Below are positions 43,936-52,580 of a DNA stretch of 64,000 nucleotides, in pieces. How positions within the stretch are numbered: the first letter of the stretch is position 1; each line of letters starts with the position of its first letter. The stretch is from positions 2,728,001 through 2,792,000 of the forward strand of contig NZ_PJBE01000013.1 of NCBI RefSeq assembly GCF_002836205.1. The letters run 5' to 3'. The stretch is from Shewanella sp. Choline-02u-19. GTDB lineage: Bacteria > Pseudomonadota > Gammaproteobacteria > Enterobacterales > Shewanellaceae. The notes beneath the pieces were generated by a model, which saw only the letters and a list, made by a program, of their open reading frames with translations, did not search any database and was not told the DNA's origin. The position numbers were made by a program, and so were the translations under genes.

Positions 43936-44763
43936 TTAGCCCGCCCTCTGCAATAGTAAGCATTTCAGCTCTTCGATTTGTACTTTAAGCTCAGCGACGT
44001 CCGCAACACTAGCAGGCTTTTCATCATCGCTTAACTCTGCTTCTTCTTCAGCGCGCATGGCTGCGGTTTCTTGCGTCATCACATCCAGCACCGCGCCCAC
44101 CATCATATTCAAAAAAACAAATGCAGTCAGAAAGATAAAGCTTAAATAATAGATCCAACTCAGTGGGTAGACCGCCATGGTTTCGTACATCACCGACGTC
44201 CAAGACTCAAAAGTCGATACCCTAAACAGGGTTAACATCGCCACTGACACATCGCCCCATAAGAAGTCGTTGATATCCGCAAACAACATGCTACCGATAG
44301 CGCCGTAGATATAAAAAATCACGAACATCAAGAGTGCGATGTAACCCATTCTCGGTATAGCTTTAAACAATGCATTCACCAGCATTCTAAGCTCTGGGAT
44401 CATCGACACTAAGCGTAATACTCTGAAAATACGCAGTAGTCTTGCCAGCAAGATGGCCGAACCACCAGCCGGAATTAAACTACCTATAACAATAATGGTA
44501 TCGAAGATGTTCCAGCCGCTACTGAAAAAACGTTTCGGGCCATCACTGGCGAGAAAACGGATGATAATTTCAATCGCAAAGAACACCGTGATGCCAATAT
44601 CTAGCAGCAGTAATCCCTTCTCCATCCAATTTGGCAGGTGATATGTGTGCGCGCCAATCGACAATGCTGACACTAAGATGACGAAAATAACAAAGCCCTG
44701 AAACGCTTTGCTGTTATCAATTAATTTTAACTTTGATTGTAAAACGGAGACATTGGCGAGCAC
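43936..44763 (-). CDS. Bacterial voltage-gated sodium channel (NaChBac/NavBac type)
   Basis: This 275-residue protein has six membrane helices. S4 is LLARLLRIFRVLRLV, with Arg at every third position as voltage sensor. The pore helix and selectivity filter read TLFRVSTFESWTSVM, with the filter Glu at residue 186; NaChBac itself has LESWAS here, so this filter is FESWTS. S6 is FLTAFVFLNMMVGAVLDVM. A C-terminal acidic neck and coiled coil (DVAELKVQIEELKCLLLQ) should hold the tetramer. It conducts sodium into the cell, possibly linked to motility or pH homeostasis in marine bacteria. No linked genes. Confidence 0.95.
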   Translation of the reverse strand: MLANVSVLQSKLKLIDNSKAFQGFVIFVILVSALSIGAHTYHLPNWMEKGLLLLDIGITVFFAIEIIIRFLASDGPKRFFSSGWNIFDTIIVIGSLIPAGGSAILLARLLRIFRVLRLVSMIPELRMLVNALFKAIPRMGYIALLMFVIFYIYGAIGSMLFADINDFLWGDVSVAMLTLFRVSTFESWTSVMYETMAVYPLSWIYYLSFIFLTAFVFLNMMVGAVLDVMTQETAAMRAEEEAELSDDEKPASVADVAELKVQIEELKCLLLQRAG

Positions 44764-45170
44764 TTACAGTTCCCTCAAGTAGAACGAAAATAGATGTGTA
44801 AAAGAAGCTGATTATCCCTTAATGCACAAGGATCGCGAAGTTTAATCAGTAACAGTTAATTTGACCTTAATTAATCGCAGTTAATTTTGCACTAGCTGTG
44901 CGCTGGCAAAACGTTAATTACCACGTATTGGTTACCGCGGTTAGTACAGAGTTGAAGTGTTAACCGTAAAATGTTGTGTGCCACTGCAGTGGTGAAATAT
45001 TGAATGCTTGCTTAAAGGGCTTCCGATAAACGCTCTCCGAACCAGATAGAAAGCAAAAAAGGTACAATTCAGCGATTAATCAACCATTAATCACTGAATT
45101 GTACCTTTTGTGAGGCTTAACCAAGCCACTCAGTGTTGAGCACTGTCGCCAGCATAATTTTGAAGTAAAG
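44764..45170. other. Intergenic region with one long hairpin
   Basis: No gene found apart from the hairpin at 45055-45110 (separate entry). The part next to 44764 should hold the promoter of the sodium-channel gene. Confidence 0.45.
45055..45110. terminator. Long bidirectional hairpin/terminator
   Basis: About 23 pairs with a single mismatch: the left arm ends GGTACAATTCAGCGATTAAT, loop CAACC, right arm starts ATTAATCACTGAATTGTACC. A and T tracts on the two sides would make it work in both directions. It lies 61 bp downstream of the winged-helix gene on the minus strand. Confidence 0.8.
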
Positions 45171-45467
45171 TTACCCCAGTTCGGCTTCAATTAACGCCAA
45201 GTGTTCGCCAACCCAAACTCGGTTGATCGGCCCCCAGTCATTAATTCGGTAGTAGCCAGCGTTATTACGCTCACCATCTTGTACAAATTCACACTCGATA
45301 CCCAGATCGGTAAAAGCCGCGATGGCATCTTGCAGGGTTCTGCGGGGCATACTTGTCAGCTTATGCAGCGACAGTAAATTGTGCTGCTCATGCTCAATCT
45401 GATAAGCGATGTAGAGCTTTCGATAAAAGGCTATTTGCTGTTTTGACGCCACTTTTTCAGTGTTCAT
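45171..45467 (-). CDS. Small winged-helix DNA-binding-like protein
   Basis: A 98-residue protein with an N-terminal helical part and the segment LLSLHKLTSMPRRTLQDAIAAF, which looks like a helix-turn-helix with recognition helix RRTLQDAI. A small wing (GIECEFVQDGERNNAGYYRINDWG) follows. The pattern resembles short winged-helix proteins found in Vibrio and Shewanella, but I know no named function. It stands alone between a long terminator and a divergent PH-domain operon. Confidence 0.65.
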   Translation of the reverse strand: MNTEKVASKQQIAFYRKLYIAYQIEHEQHNLLSLHKLTSMPRRTLQDAIAAFTDLGIECEFVQDGERNNAGYYRINDWGPINRVWVGEHLALIEAELG

Positions 45468-45617
45468 GTATATCGCTCAAGCAGTAAGGTAATTAATTTG
45501 TATTATATGGCCTTTGATCTCTAAAACAAAATGTAGCCAAATATGTCTCAGGCTGGTGATTTATCACCGCATACTGATATAGTCGATTGAGGAACTGCGT
45601 CTTACATACGTCATATA

Positions 45618-46409
45618 ATGAGTAATGAAATGGAAAATTCACACTTGGCTACTGATACAACATCTTCAGCAGCTAAAGCTGATACTGCAACAGCTGATCT
45701 CCAAAACCAACAAATGAGCGCTTTGAATCAACAGCACTCAGATTACCAGCAGCATAACACTGTCAGCCAAGCACAGTGGCAAGGGTTCGACCAAATCCCA
45801 CTGCAGCCCATTGATGAGCGTCACTATACACAGGTGCTTTATGAGTCCTTATTTGTCGCGGTAATTATCTTTAGTGGTGCAACCTTAGGCATTATTTTAC
45901 CTGCTGCATTGAGTGTCGTAATGGCTGTTGTGGTGTTAACCACGCTATTACTGTTACTTAGCAGTATTACCTACCTGAGGTATTTACAAGCAAAAAAGCT
46001 TAGCTACGCGGTTTGTGAGCATGAGTTTATTATGGAGCAAGGTTTGTGGTGGCAACAACGTACGTCCTTACCCTACTCTCGGCTGCAACACGTCAGCCTT
46101 TCTCAAGGCCCACTAGAGAGACACTTTAACCTGTTCACCTTAAAGTGCTTTAGTGCTGGCAGTGGCAGTGCTGAAATAGAACTCCCAGGTATTGAGCAAC
46201 ATACTGCTGAACATCTGCGCCAACACCTACTTGCTCAAGCGGCGAAGGTACATTTAGCCGATCCTCAGACCTCTGACGTTGAGACGATTACCGCTGGTTC
46301 TGAAGCGACTGATGTTGAAAATGTGAGTGTTGAGGCTGATGCTGTAACAGCAGATGCTATAAGCCCAGAGGCCACCGCTAAACAAGCAGAGGCTCATCAT
46401 GACCAATAA
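45618..46409 (+). CDS. Membrane protein with bacterial PH domain (YdbS-like)
   Basis: This 263-residue protein has a polar N-terminal segment, two adjacent membrane helices (about residues 73-118), and a bPH_2-type PH domain with YAVCEHEFIMEQGLWWQQRTSLPYSRLQHVSLSQGPLERHFNLF, the usual signature R-I-Q-H-V-x-x-x-Q-G-P-L-x-R. The C-terminal ~45 residues are acidic and low-complexity. It overlaps the next PH-domain gene by 11 bases. Paired YdbS/YdbT proteins are common membrane proteins of unclear function. Confidence 0.9.
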   Translation: MSNEMENSHLATDTTSSAAKADTATADLQNQQMSALNQQHSDYQQHNTVSQAQWQGFDQIPLQPIDERHYTQVLYESLFVAVIIFSGATLGIILPAALSVVMAVVVLTTLLLLLSSITYLRYLQAKKLSYAVCEHEFIMEQGLWWQQRTSLPYSRLQHVSLSQGPLERHFNLFTLKCFSAGSGSAEIELPGIEQHTAEHLRQHLLAQAAKVHLADPQTSDVETITAGSEATDVENVSVEADAVTADAISPEATAKQAEAHHDQ

Positions 46410-47907
46410 GTTTTCACAGTGGTCATCGCTGTCGGCTTGGTCTGTTATTAGCTTTACCCTGTTTGCTATTAAACAAGTCTTTAGCAGTGGCTATGCATTA
46501 ATCCCTGTGGTTTACACTGGTTGGAATCAAGGATTCAGTAGCCCCTGGGTGATTGTGGTCGCCGTACTGAGTGTTTTGAGTATTCTTATTTATAGTGTGC
46601 TGCAATGGCTAAAGTTTAGATTTAAAATTGACAAGGATAAGCTCAATATTAAACACGGTGTCATCTTTAAAAAAGTCGATGAGATCCCCTTCAATAAAAT
46701 TCAAAATGTGCGCTTACAGCAGCCATTATATTTTCGCCCAATGGGGCTTTATAGCATTGTGGTTGAAACAGCAGGCTCAAAAGGCAATGAAGCTGAGCTT
46801 TCAGCACTCGATTACAAAGAGGCATTAGCGTTAAAAAAGCGCTTAATGGCAGAGCAGGATCAGCACAGCCAAACCGCTAACACAGAGGCTATCTCCAATG
46901 AAGATTCAGAGAATCAACACAATATCGTTGCTCGTAAAAGCCTAAAAGAGTTAGTGCTATTTGGCCTATATCAAAATAACGCAATTTGGTTGGCCGTTAT
47001 TCTTGGGCCTATTTTTGGCCAACTAGATTGGGAGTCGATGGAAAACCTGCAATCGATGCAATCATTTTGGGCTTGGTATGATACCAATATAGCCGTTAGC
47101 ATGGTGTTGCAGTTGGCATTCGCGATGTTTGCGTTGACGCTATTCTACTTACTGTTTTCATTGCTCTCTATAGCGTCCGCAGTCCTTAAATACTCTCCTT
47201 ATCGCTTAACCCGCAGTGGCAATACGTTACATCGCACTGGTGGCATCATCGCCAAACAAAACGATGCATTGGCTATAAAGCGTATTCAGGTGGTTAAGTT
47301 TTATCAGCCACTAGTGGGTCGACTTTTTAAATTATGGACCGTGTATTTTCAACAAGTAAAAGGTCATGAAGTTGAGCATCGAGGCAGTAACAATATGTTA
47401 GTGCCATCAATGAATCGCAATAATATTCTTGAGCTACTCCCCAAGCTTAAAGGTATTGAAGCGACATCAACCCAGTTACCCCATCGCTATCAACATATCA
47501 ACCTAGGTTGGTTTTGGCGCCGTGGCTGGTTGCCTTTATTAGTTCCGGCCATCAATACTTATTTCCACGGTTTGGATATTTTCGCTGAGATATTGTGGGT
47601 CGGTGCAAGTATTTTTTGCTTAGGGATCTACCTTAGATATCGCCAATATGGCTATGTAATAGAAGGTGATAATCTTTGGTTCCATTCTGGTCTATTGGGC
47701 CATAGCTGGCAACTTATCGCATTAACCAAAGTGCAGCATGTCGCCATTACCCAAAGCCCGAATCAAAAACGTAGTCAGCTGGCTAATTTAGAAATTGGGC
47801 TGGCCAGTGGCAATATTAAGCTACCCTATATAACAGTAGAAGATGCCCGCCATATCGCCGAGCGCTCTCTTACGCTTATTCACAATGATCACCGCAACTG
47901 GATATAA
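46399..47907 (+). CDS. Membrane protein with bacterial PH domains (YdbT-like)
   Basis: A 502-residue protein with several membrane helices in pairs (about 12-55, 190-265 and 360-410) and three bPH_2-like segments: KHGVIFKKVDEIPFNKIQNVRL, RTGGIIAKQNDALAIKRIQV and HSGLLGHSWQLIALTKVQHVAI. Each has the G-x-x-x-K/R-x-x-x-I-P/A-x-x-K-I-Q-x-V pattern. It is coupled to the upstream YdbS-like gene and followed after 2 bases by a DUF924 gene, so the three form an operon. The role is unknown; membrane-associated protein assembly is a guess. Confidence 0.9.
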   Translation: MTNKFSQWSSLSAWSVISFTLFAIKQVFSSGYALIPVVYTGWNQGFSSPWVIVVAVLSVLSILIYSVLQWLKFRFKIDKDKLNIKHGVIFKKVDEIPFNKIQNVRLQQPLYFRPMGLYSIVVETAGSKGNEAELSALDYKEALALKKRLMAEQDQHSQTANTEAISNEDSENQHNIVARKSLKELVLFGLYQNNAIWLAVILGPIFGQLDWESMENLQSMQSFWAWYDTNIAVSMVLQLAFAMFALTLFYLLFSLLSIASAVLKYSPYRLTRSGNTLHRTGGIIAKQNDALAIKRIQVVKFYQPLVGRLFKLWTVYFQQVKGHEVEHRGSNNMLVPSMNRNNILELLPKLKGIEATSTQLPHRYQHINLGWFWRRGWLPLLVPAINTYFHGLDIFAEILWVGASIFCLGIYLRYRQYGYVIEGDNLWFHSGLLGHSWQLIALTKVQHVAITQSPNQKRSQLANLEIGLASGNIKLPYITVEDARHIAERSLTLIHNDHRNWI

Positions 47908-47909
47908 TT

Positions 47910-48491
47910 ATGAGCCCACAAAACAGTCATCCATTAGCAGAGCAGACGCCTGTGACACCCAATACCATCCTGACCTTTTGGTTTGAAGAAATTGAGCCGA
48001 AACTATGGTGGGTAAAAGACACAGAGTTTGACGCTTTGATTAAGCAGCGATTCGAAGGTGTTCTAACTCAAGCCATGGCCGGTGAACTCTACCATTGGCG
48101 AGCGACTCCAGAGGGGCGTCTTGCCGAGATTATCGTGTTAGATCAATTCTCGCGTAATATCTACCGAGACACACCGCAATCTTTTGCCGCGGACCCTATT
48201 GCTCTAGTATTAGCACAAGAGGCAGTCGCCTTAAATAGTGATAGCGAACTGAAAGCCAAGCAAGTGCCGTTTTTATTAATGCCATATATGCACAGTGAGT
48301 CACTGCCGATACATGAGGTTGCGATGCGATTATTCAGTCGTGAAGCTGCGCAAGGCAATCTCGAATTTGAGCGTCGACATAAGGCTATTATTGAGCAGTT
48401 TGGTCGCTATCCACATCGTAATGCAATTTTAGAACGCAGCTCTACTGAAGCCGAAATAGCCTTTTTAACTCAGCCAGGATCGAGCTTTTAA
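47910..48491 (+). CDS. DUF924 family protein
   Basis: A 193-residue, all-helical soluble protein with the DUF924 signatures: ILTFWFEEIEPKLWW at the start, EGRLAEIIVLDQFSRNIYR, the central FLLMPYMHSES and the final FGRYPHRNAILERSSTEAE. It has no known activity; structures of relatives resemble TPR helical repeats. It starts only 2 bases after the PH-domain gene, so it is presumably co-transcribed. Confidence 0.93.
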   Translation: MSPQNSHPLAEQTPVTPNTILTFWFEEIEPKLWWVKDTEFDALIKQRFEGVLTQAMAGELYHWRATPEGRLAEIIVLDQFSRNIYRDTPQSFAADPIALVLAQEAVALNSDSELKAKQVPFLLMPYMHSESLPIHEVAMRLFSREAAQGNLEFERRHKAIIEQFGRYPHRNAILERSSTEAEIAFLTQPGSSF

Positions 48492-48529
48492 GCGCTAAAT
48501 AGCATACGTTCTAATCCACGCAAAAGGGC

Positions 48530-48973
48530 TTATTTAACCACTAATACTGGGCACTTTGCTTTATAAGCTAAAGCTTCGCCGATATTGGGATTGAGCAGAT
48601 GCGAAATCCCCTGTCGTCCATGACTCGCAATAACAATCATACCAATCTCGCCTTCCTCCGCTTCTGCCAGAATTTCTCTTAGTACCAGTCCACTGCGAAT
48701 AACGGTTTTAACGGTCAGCCCTGCATTAAGCTCTTGCTGCACTTCGAGCTGAATTTTCATTAAGCTTTCAGTCGCAAACGAGGTTATCTGTTGCTCAAGT
48801 TCAGCAGCAGATTCTACCGCTAGCCCATAATGATGATCACTGAATGGTTCACTCACTACGTGTAACAACCGAACACCAACCCCATATAAATTAGCCATTT
48901 CCACCGCATAACTTAGCGCATGCGACGCCGTGATAGAAAAGTCTGTAGGACATAATATTTGACGAGATCGCAT
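48530..48973 (-). CDS. Universal stress protein, UspA family
   Basis: A 147-residue Rossmann-like protein starting with ILCPTDFSITASHALSYAVEMA and ending with the nucleotide-binding MIVIASHGRQGISHLLNPNIGEALAYKAKCPVLVVK pattern (G-2x-G-9x-G-type). It is a paralogue of the neighbour at 49026-49457, about half identical by eye. Such proteins accumulate on starvation or stress. The pair is co-directional and probably co-transcribed. Confidence 0.95.
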   Translation of the reverse strand: MRSRQILCPTDFSITASHALSYAVEMANLYGVGVRLLHVVSEPFSDHHYGLAVESAAELEQQITSFATESLMKIQLEVQQELNAGLTVKTVIRSGLVLREILAEAEEGEIGMIVIASHGRQGISHLLNPNIGEALAYKAKCPVLVVK

Positions 48974-49025
48974 AGCGACTCCTTAATCGAATTTAACACC
49001 TTAGCCGCAATGCTAACCTTATTAG

Positions 49026-49457
49026 TTACTTCACCACCAACACCGGGCATATAGCGCCATTAGCCACCGCTTCAGCCACATTAGTATGTAGAAAGTGTGC
49101 CAGCCCTGAACGACCATGGCTAGCAATAACTATCATGCCAGCTTCTGACACATCCGCCTCTTTAAGGATCTGCTCGGACGCTACGCCATGGCGTATAACA
49201 CTTTCCACTGACAGCTCACTCTTAAGATCTGACAGCAACGAATGCATTTTCGCTGCAGCAGATTCCTCCATACTTTGAGCTAGCTCTTCTGGTGTAACAG
49301 TGAGTATTTGGTAGTTCTCTAAGCCTACAGGCTGATCAATGACATGAACAAGTCGCAATCCGACATGGTAAAGGTTAGCCATTTCAATCGCATATTTAAG
49401 CGCATGAGAGGCCGTTTCAGAAAAGTCTGTTGGGCATAATATTTGACGAGTACGCAT
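49026..49457 (-). CDS. Universal stress protein, UspA family (second copy)
   Basis: The frame is open from 49472, but the ATG at 49457 (MRTRQILCPTDFSETA) has a GGAGG site 8 bases upstream, giving 143 residues. It has the same domain features as the downstream paralogue (MIVIASHGRSGLAHFLHTNVAEAVANGAICPVLVVK). The STAS-like gene lies 56 bp upstream on the same strand. The three genes look like a stress-related operon created by tandem duplication. Confidence 0.95.
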   Translation of the reverse strand: MRTRQILCPTDFSETASHALKYAIEMANLYHVGLRLVHVIDQPVGLENYQILTVTPEELAQSMEESAAAKMHSLLSDLKSELSVESVIRHGVASEQILKEADVSEAGMIVIASHGRSGLAHFLHTNVAEAVANGAICPVLVVK

Positions 49458-49528
49458 AACTAATTCCTCCAAACGTTGTTTAGTCCGTTAGCACAGATGC
49501 AGCACGCCTAACGATAACAAGGTTAATC

Positions 49529-49909
49529 TTAGTCTTTTAACCACTGATGTGCTTCAGTAGTGCTCTCAAAAAACTTAGCATCATAAGGGGTAAACCAATC
49601 TGCAATTTTCGCCATCCATTGTTGCAAATTTCCCTCTCCGACAATCGCTATCTTTTTAAAAGCACGTCCATGGGCCAAGCCTAGCTTAAGATCATCCCAT
49701 GCCGCTCTTAATTCCCAGCCATCGAGTTCGGTCAAATCGGCGAGGACATTGATTTCAGGATGTTCAACCCCCGCTAAAGCGGATTCAAGCAGTGGCACCA
49801 TATATTGATAGTCTTGATGTGTAAGCTTGCCTTTCGCAACCAAGTTCAAATAGAACTGGTTATCTAAGCGCTCAATTCCAATTGATATTCCGTGTCTTTT
49901 ATCACTCAC
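49529..49909 (-). CDS. SpoIIAA-like (STAS) domain protein
   Basis: A 126-residue single-domain protein with the STAS-like pattern: beta-strand FYLNLVAKGKLTHQDYQ, PEINVLADLTELDGWE, a helix AAWDDLKLGLAHGRAFKKIAIVG and a C-terminal ...WFTPYDAKFFESTTEAHQWL. The family is found in aquatic proteobacteria and is thought to bind a small hydrophobic molecule. Its position at the head of a uspA pair suggests a stress role. Confidence 0.92.
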   Translation of the reverse strand: MSDKRHGISIGIERLDNQFYLNLVAKGKLTHQDYQYMVPLLESALAGVEHPEINVLADLTELDGWELRAAWDDLKLGLAHGRAFKKIAIVGEGNLQQWMAKIADWFTPYDAKFFESTTEAHQWLKD

Positions 49910-50079
49910 CTTAATCTCCTTAGAGGTTAGCTATTAAAGAGGGCTTTTAACGATAGCGTTAAAGAGCAATCTTCAAAACAGTCCATATTTCATTCTAGTG
50001 AAGTTTAGCGAAGCCGAGTTGATCTCGCTCACAAAGTAAACGAATATTTGACCTTTTCACAAAAGTGGATTACCATCAG

Positions 50080-50097
50080 ACCGACTAATCAGTCGGT
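50080..50097. promoter_or_regulatory. Probable TetR-family operator before the aldehyde dehydrogenase operon
   Basis: ACCGACT-AATC-AGTCGGT is a perfect 7-bp inverted repeat 30 bp before the start codon, in the expected place for repression. Half sites of this type (ACCGACT) are typical for TetR-family regulators, and a TetR gene is the second gene of the operon. Confidence 0.8.
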
Positions 50098-50126
50098 TAA
50101 TTAACATACTCTCAGGAGCTTCGTAA

Positions 50127-51554
50127 ATGAACATGCCTATTCAAGCCCAAACAGCATTGCCTCTGTCTCAAGTCTTAGTCAATCAGCGTACCCACTACCT
50201 TGCAGACCCTTCTCCCTCTTATGAAGCAAGAATCGAGCACCTGAAAAGTCTTAAAAAAGCAATTTTGAGCTATCAAGAGCAGCTAGTACAAGCATTGAAT
50301 CGGGACTATGGTCATCGCTCAGTGGATGACAGCATTATTTCTGACATCATGCCCTGTGTTAACAATATCAATTACAGCATAAAGCATCTGAAAAAGTGGA
50401 TGAAACCAAGCCGCCGTCATGCGGGATTATTACTGGCTCCAGCCAGTATTAAAGTGCAATACCAGCCACTTGGCGTTGTCGGTATTATTGTACCGTGGAA
50501 TTTTCCTATCATGTTGTCTGTCGGCCCGCTTATCACTGCACTTGCTGCCGGTAACAGAGCGATGATAAAACTGTCTGAATTTACCCCAGAAACCAATACC
50601 GTTCTCACCGCAATGCTTGCCAGTATTTTTGATCAAAACCATGTTGCCTGCATTGAAGGTGAAGCCGATGTCGCCGCCGAGTTTTCATCGCTGCCGTTTG
50701 ACCACCTACTATTTACCGGTTCAACCACCGTCGGCCGCCACGTAATGCGCAGTGCGGCACAACACCTGACGCCAGTGACCCTTGAACTTGGCGGAAAGTC
50801 ACCGGTGATTGTTGCCGATGATATCGACATGGACACTGCGGTAGAGCGGATGATCTATGGTAAGTGTCTCAACTCTGGGCAGATATGTGTTGCGCCTGAT
50901 TACGTATTGGTTCCAAGCGAAAAACTTAACGATTTTGTGCGAGCCTACAAACGTAAATTCATCAAAATGTATGGCCAAGTCAGTGACAACAAAGACTACG
51001 GCAGCATTATTAACCAACGCCAATTTGACCGGATAATGCTGGTTCTCGAAGACGCTAAAGCCAAAGGTGCTACCGTGATGAGTGCCAATGATGAAGCGAT
51101 TAACATCGAACATCAAAAAGTGCCAACTCAGCTTATCACTGACGCAACCGATGACATGCTGTTACTGCAAGATGAGATATTCGGCCCACTATTACCCGTT
51201 ATCCCTTATAACAATTTGCAAGAAGCAATTAGCTACATCAATCAACGTCCGCGTCCCTTAGCGCTGTACTTGATGAGTTTCGATAAAAATACCCAGCAAC
51301 AAGTCATGACCCATACCCATTCGGGAGGTGTTTGTATCAATGAAACGGTATTTCATGTTGCTGCAGAAGATGCCCCCTTTGGCGGTGTTGGTCCTTCAGG
51401 TATGGGGCATTACCATGGTAAAGAAGGCTTTCAAACATTTAGCCATGCTAAAACCATCCTTAAACGCGGTAAGTATTTTAATACCGGTAAACTGATCCAC
51501 CCTCCTTATGGCGGCTGGTTACAAACCCTATTAGTAAAATTCTTCTTGCGTTAA
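50127..51554 (+). CDS. Aldehyde dehydrogenase, coniferyl-aldehyde-dehydrogenase type
   Basis: This 475-residue protein shows the NAD-binding GVVGIIVPWNFPIML, the catalytic Glu E220 in LELGGKSP and nucleophile Cys C254 in NSGQICVAPDYV. The C-terminal part FGGVGPSGMGHYHGKEGFQTFSH and the final hydrophobic/basic tail are typical of the class-3-like long-chain/coniferyl aldehyde dehydrogenases. It oxidises aldehydes to acids with NAD(P). A TetR-type operator precedes it and the TetR gene follows 20 bases later, so it is probably induced by its substrate. Confidence 0.94.
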   Translation: MNMPIQAQTALPLSQVLVNQRTHYLADPSPSYEARIEHLKSLKKAILSYQEQLVQALNRDYGHRSVDDSIISDIMPCVNNINYSIKHLKKWMKPSRRHAGLLLAPASIKVQYQPLGVVGIIVPWNFPIMLSVGPLITALAAGNRAMIKLSEFTPETNTVLTAMLASIFDQNHVACIEGEADVAAEFSSLPFDHLLFTGSTTVGRHVMRSAAQHLTPVTLELGGKSPVIVADDIDMDTAVERMIYGKCLNSGQICVAPDYVLVPSEKLNDFVRAYKRKFIKMYGQVSDNKDYGSIINQRQFDRIMLVLEDAKAKGATVMSANDEAINIEHQKVPTQLITDATDDMLLLQDEIFGPLLPVIPYNNLQEAISYINQRPRPLALYLMSFDKNTQQQVMTHTHSGGVCINETVFHVAAEDAPFGGVGPSGMGHYHGKEGFQTFSHAKTILKRGKYFNTGKLIHPPYGGWLQTLLVKFFLR

Positions 51555-51574
51555 ACACCAAGGTAATCGCTTTT

Positions 51575-52147
51575 ATGAGCCGAATAGATAAAAAACAAGC
51601 CATATTAGACACTGCGCTGACACTGTTTGTCAGCCAGGGGTTTTATGCGACGTCTACCGCCTCAATAGCCAAAACGGCAGGGGTCGCTACCGGGACGCTT
51701 TTTCACCATTTTGCGTCAAAAGATGTATTGATGAACCATCTTTTTATCTCAATAAAACAAGAGTTTGCTTCTGCAATCAAGTCAAAAATGAGCAGTAAAG
51801 GGGATCTAAAGCTTGATGCAGAACACCTGTGGCAAGTTGCTATTGATTGGGCAATAGAAAACCCGCTAAAGCAGGAGTTTTTTCAGCAGTATTCAATGTC
51901 TCCCTCCATCGCTTCAGAGATAAGACAACAAGCGATGAACGGCATCCTTAGCTTTATGGGTGAGCTAATAATTCAAGGTCAAAAATTAGGCGTTTTAGCT
52001 AATTATCCACTACCATTAATGTTAGAAGGTTGTCACGGACAATACTTGGCCGCGACAAGGTACTTTCTAGACCACCCTGATAGGTGGAAAGATGTAGTCC
52101 ACAAACAGGCGAGCTTTTCCATGTTTTGGAATGCCATGAGAGCCTAA
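51575..52147 (+). CDS. TetR-family transcriptional regulator
   Basis: A 190-residue protein with an N-terminal TetR HTH (ILDTALTLFVSQGFYATSTASIAKTAGVATGTLFHHFASKD, about residues 9-50) and a helical ligand-binding C-terminus. It lies 20 bases after the aldehyde dehydrogenase gene on the same strand, and the operon carries a matching palindromic operator, so autoregulated repression of the pair is the simple model. The ligand is unknown. Confidence 0.93.
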   Translation: MSRIDKKQAILDTALTLFVSQGFYATSTASIAKTAGVATGTLFHHFASKDVLMNHLFISIKQEFASAIKSKMSSKGDLKLDAEHLWQVAIDWAIENPLKQEFFQQYSMSPSIASEIRQQAMNGILSFMGELIIQGQKLGVLANYPLPLMLEGCHGQYLAATRYFLDHPDRWKDVVHKQASFSMFWNAMRA

Positions 52148-52237
52148 ATATTATGTGACAAGCTCATGGAAGAGATAAACCCTTGTTACCACCGCTGTAG
52201 ATTTAAACTTAAAGACGTTATTCAAGGGAGTGAATTT

Positions 52238-52459
52238 ATGTTAAGAATGAAGACTGAGTGCGAACACTGTAAAACCAAGCTAGCCCGAAAAGAGATCGCT
52301 TATATCTGCTCATTCGAATGTACTTACTGTAAGAGCTGTAGTGAAAAAATGCATTTCATCTGCAGTAATTGCCAAGGCGCCTTAGTCATTAGGCCGCCGA
52401 GATTAATAGAACCGTTTAAGATCCCCGCAGCCGAGCTTAAAAACACCCTCTTTAGCTAG
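52238..52459 (+). CDS. DUF1272 cysteine-rich protein
   Basis: The frame is open from 52166, but ATG 52238 (MLRMKTECEHC) has GGGAG upstream and matches the family start, giving 73 residues. Four cysteine pairs (CEHC, CSFEC, CKSC, CSNC) should form a zinc-ribbon pair, with the conserved AYICSFECTYC and NCQGALVIRPPR. DUF1272 proteins have no known role. It comes 90 bp after the TetR gene and is followed by a strong terminator. Confidence 0.9.
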   Translation: MLRMKTECEHCKTKLARKEIAYICSFECTYCKSCSEKMHFICSNCQGALVIRPPRLIEPFKIPAAELKNTLFS

Positions 52460-52474
52460 CGAACGTTAGAAACA

Positions 52475-52502
52475 TAAAGGTCAGCACATGCTGACCTTTA
52501 TT
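52475..52502 (+). terminator. Terminator after the DUF1272 gene
   Basis: AAAGGTCAGCA/TGCTGACCTTT, an 11-bp perfect stem with a 2-4 base loop and A/T flanks on both sides. It may serve both converging genes. Confidence 0.85.
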
Positions 52503-52580
52503 GTATCTGGGCTTTAAAATATAAACGTTCATTTTTATGCTGTAAAAATACACACTCAAGATTAAGTATTTATTTTTAAG

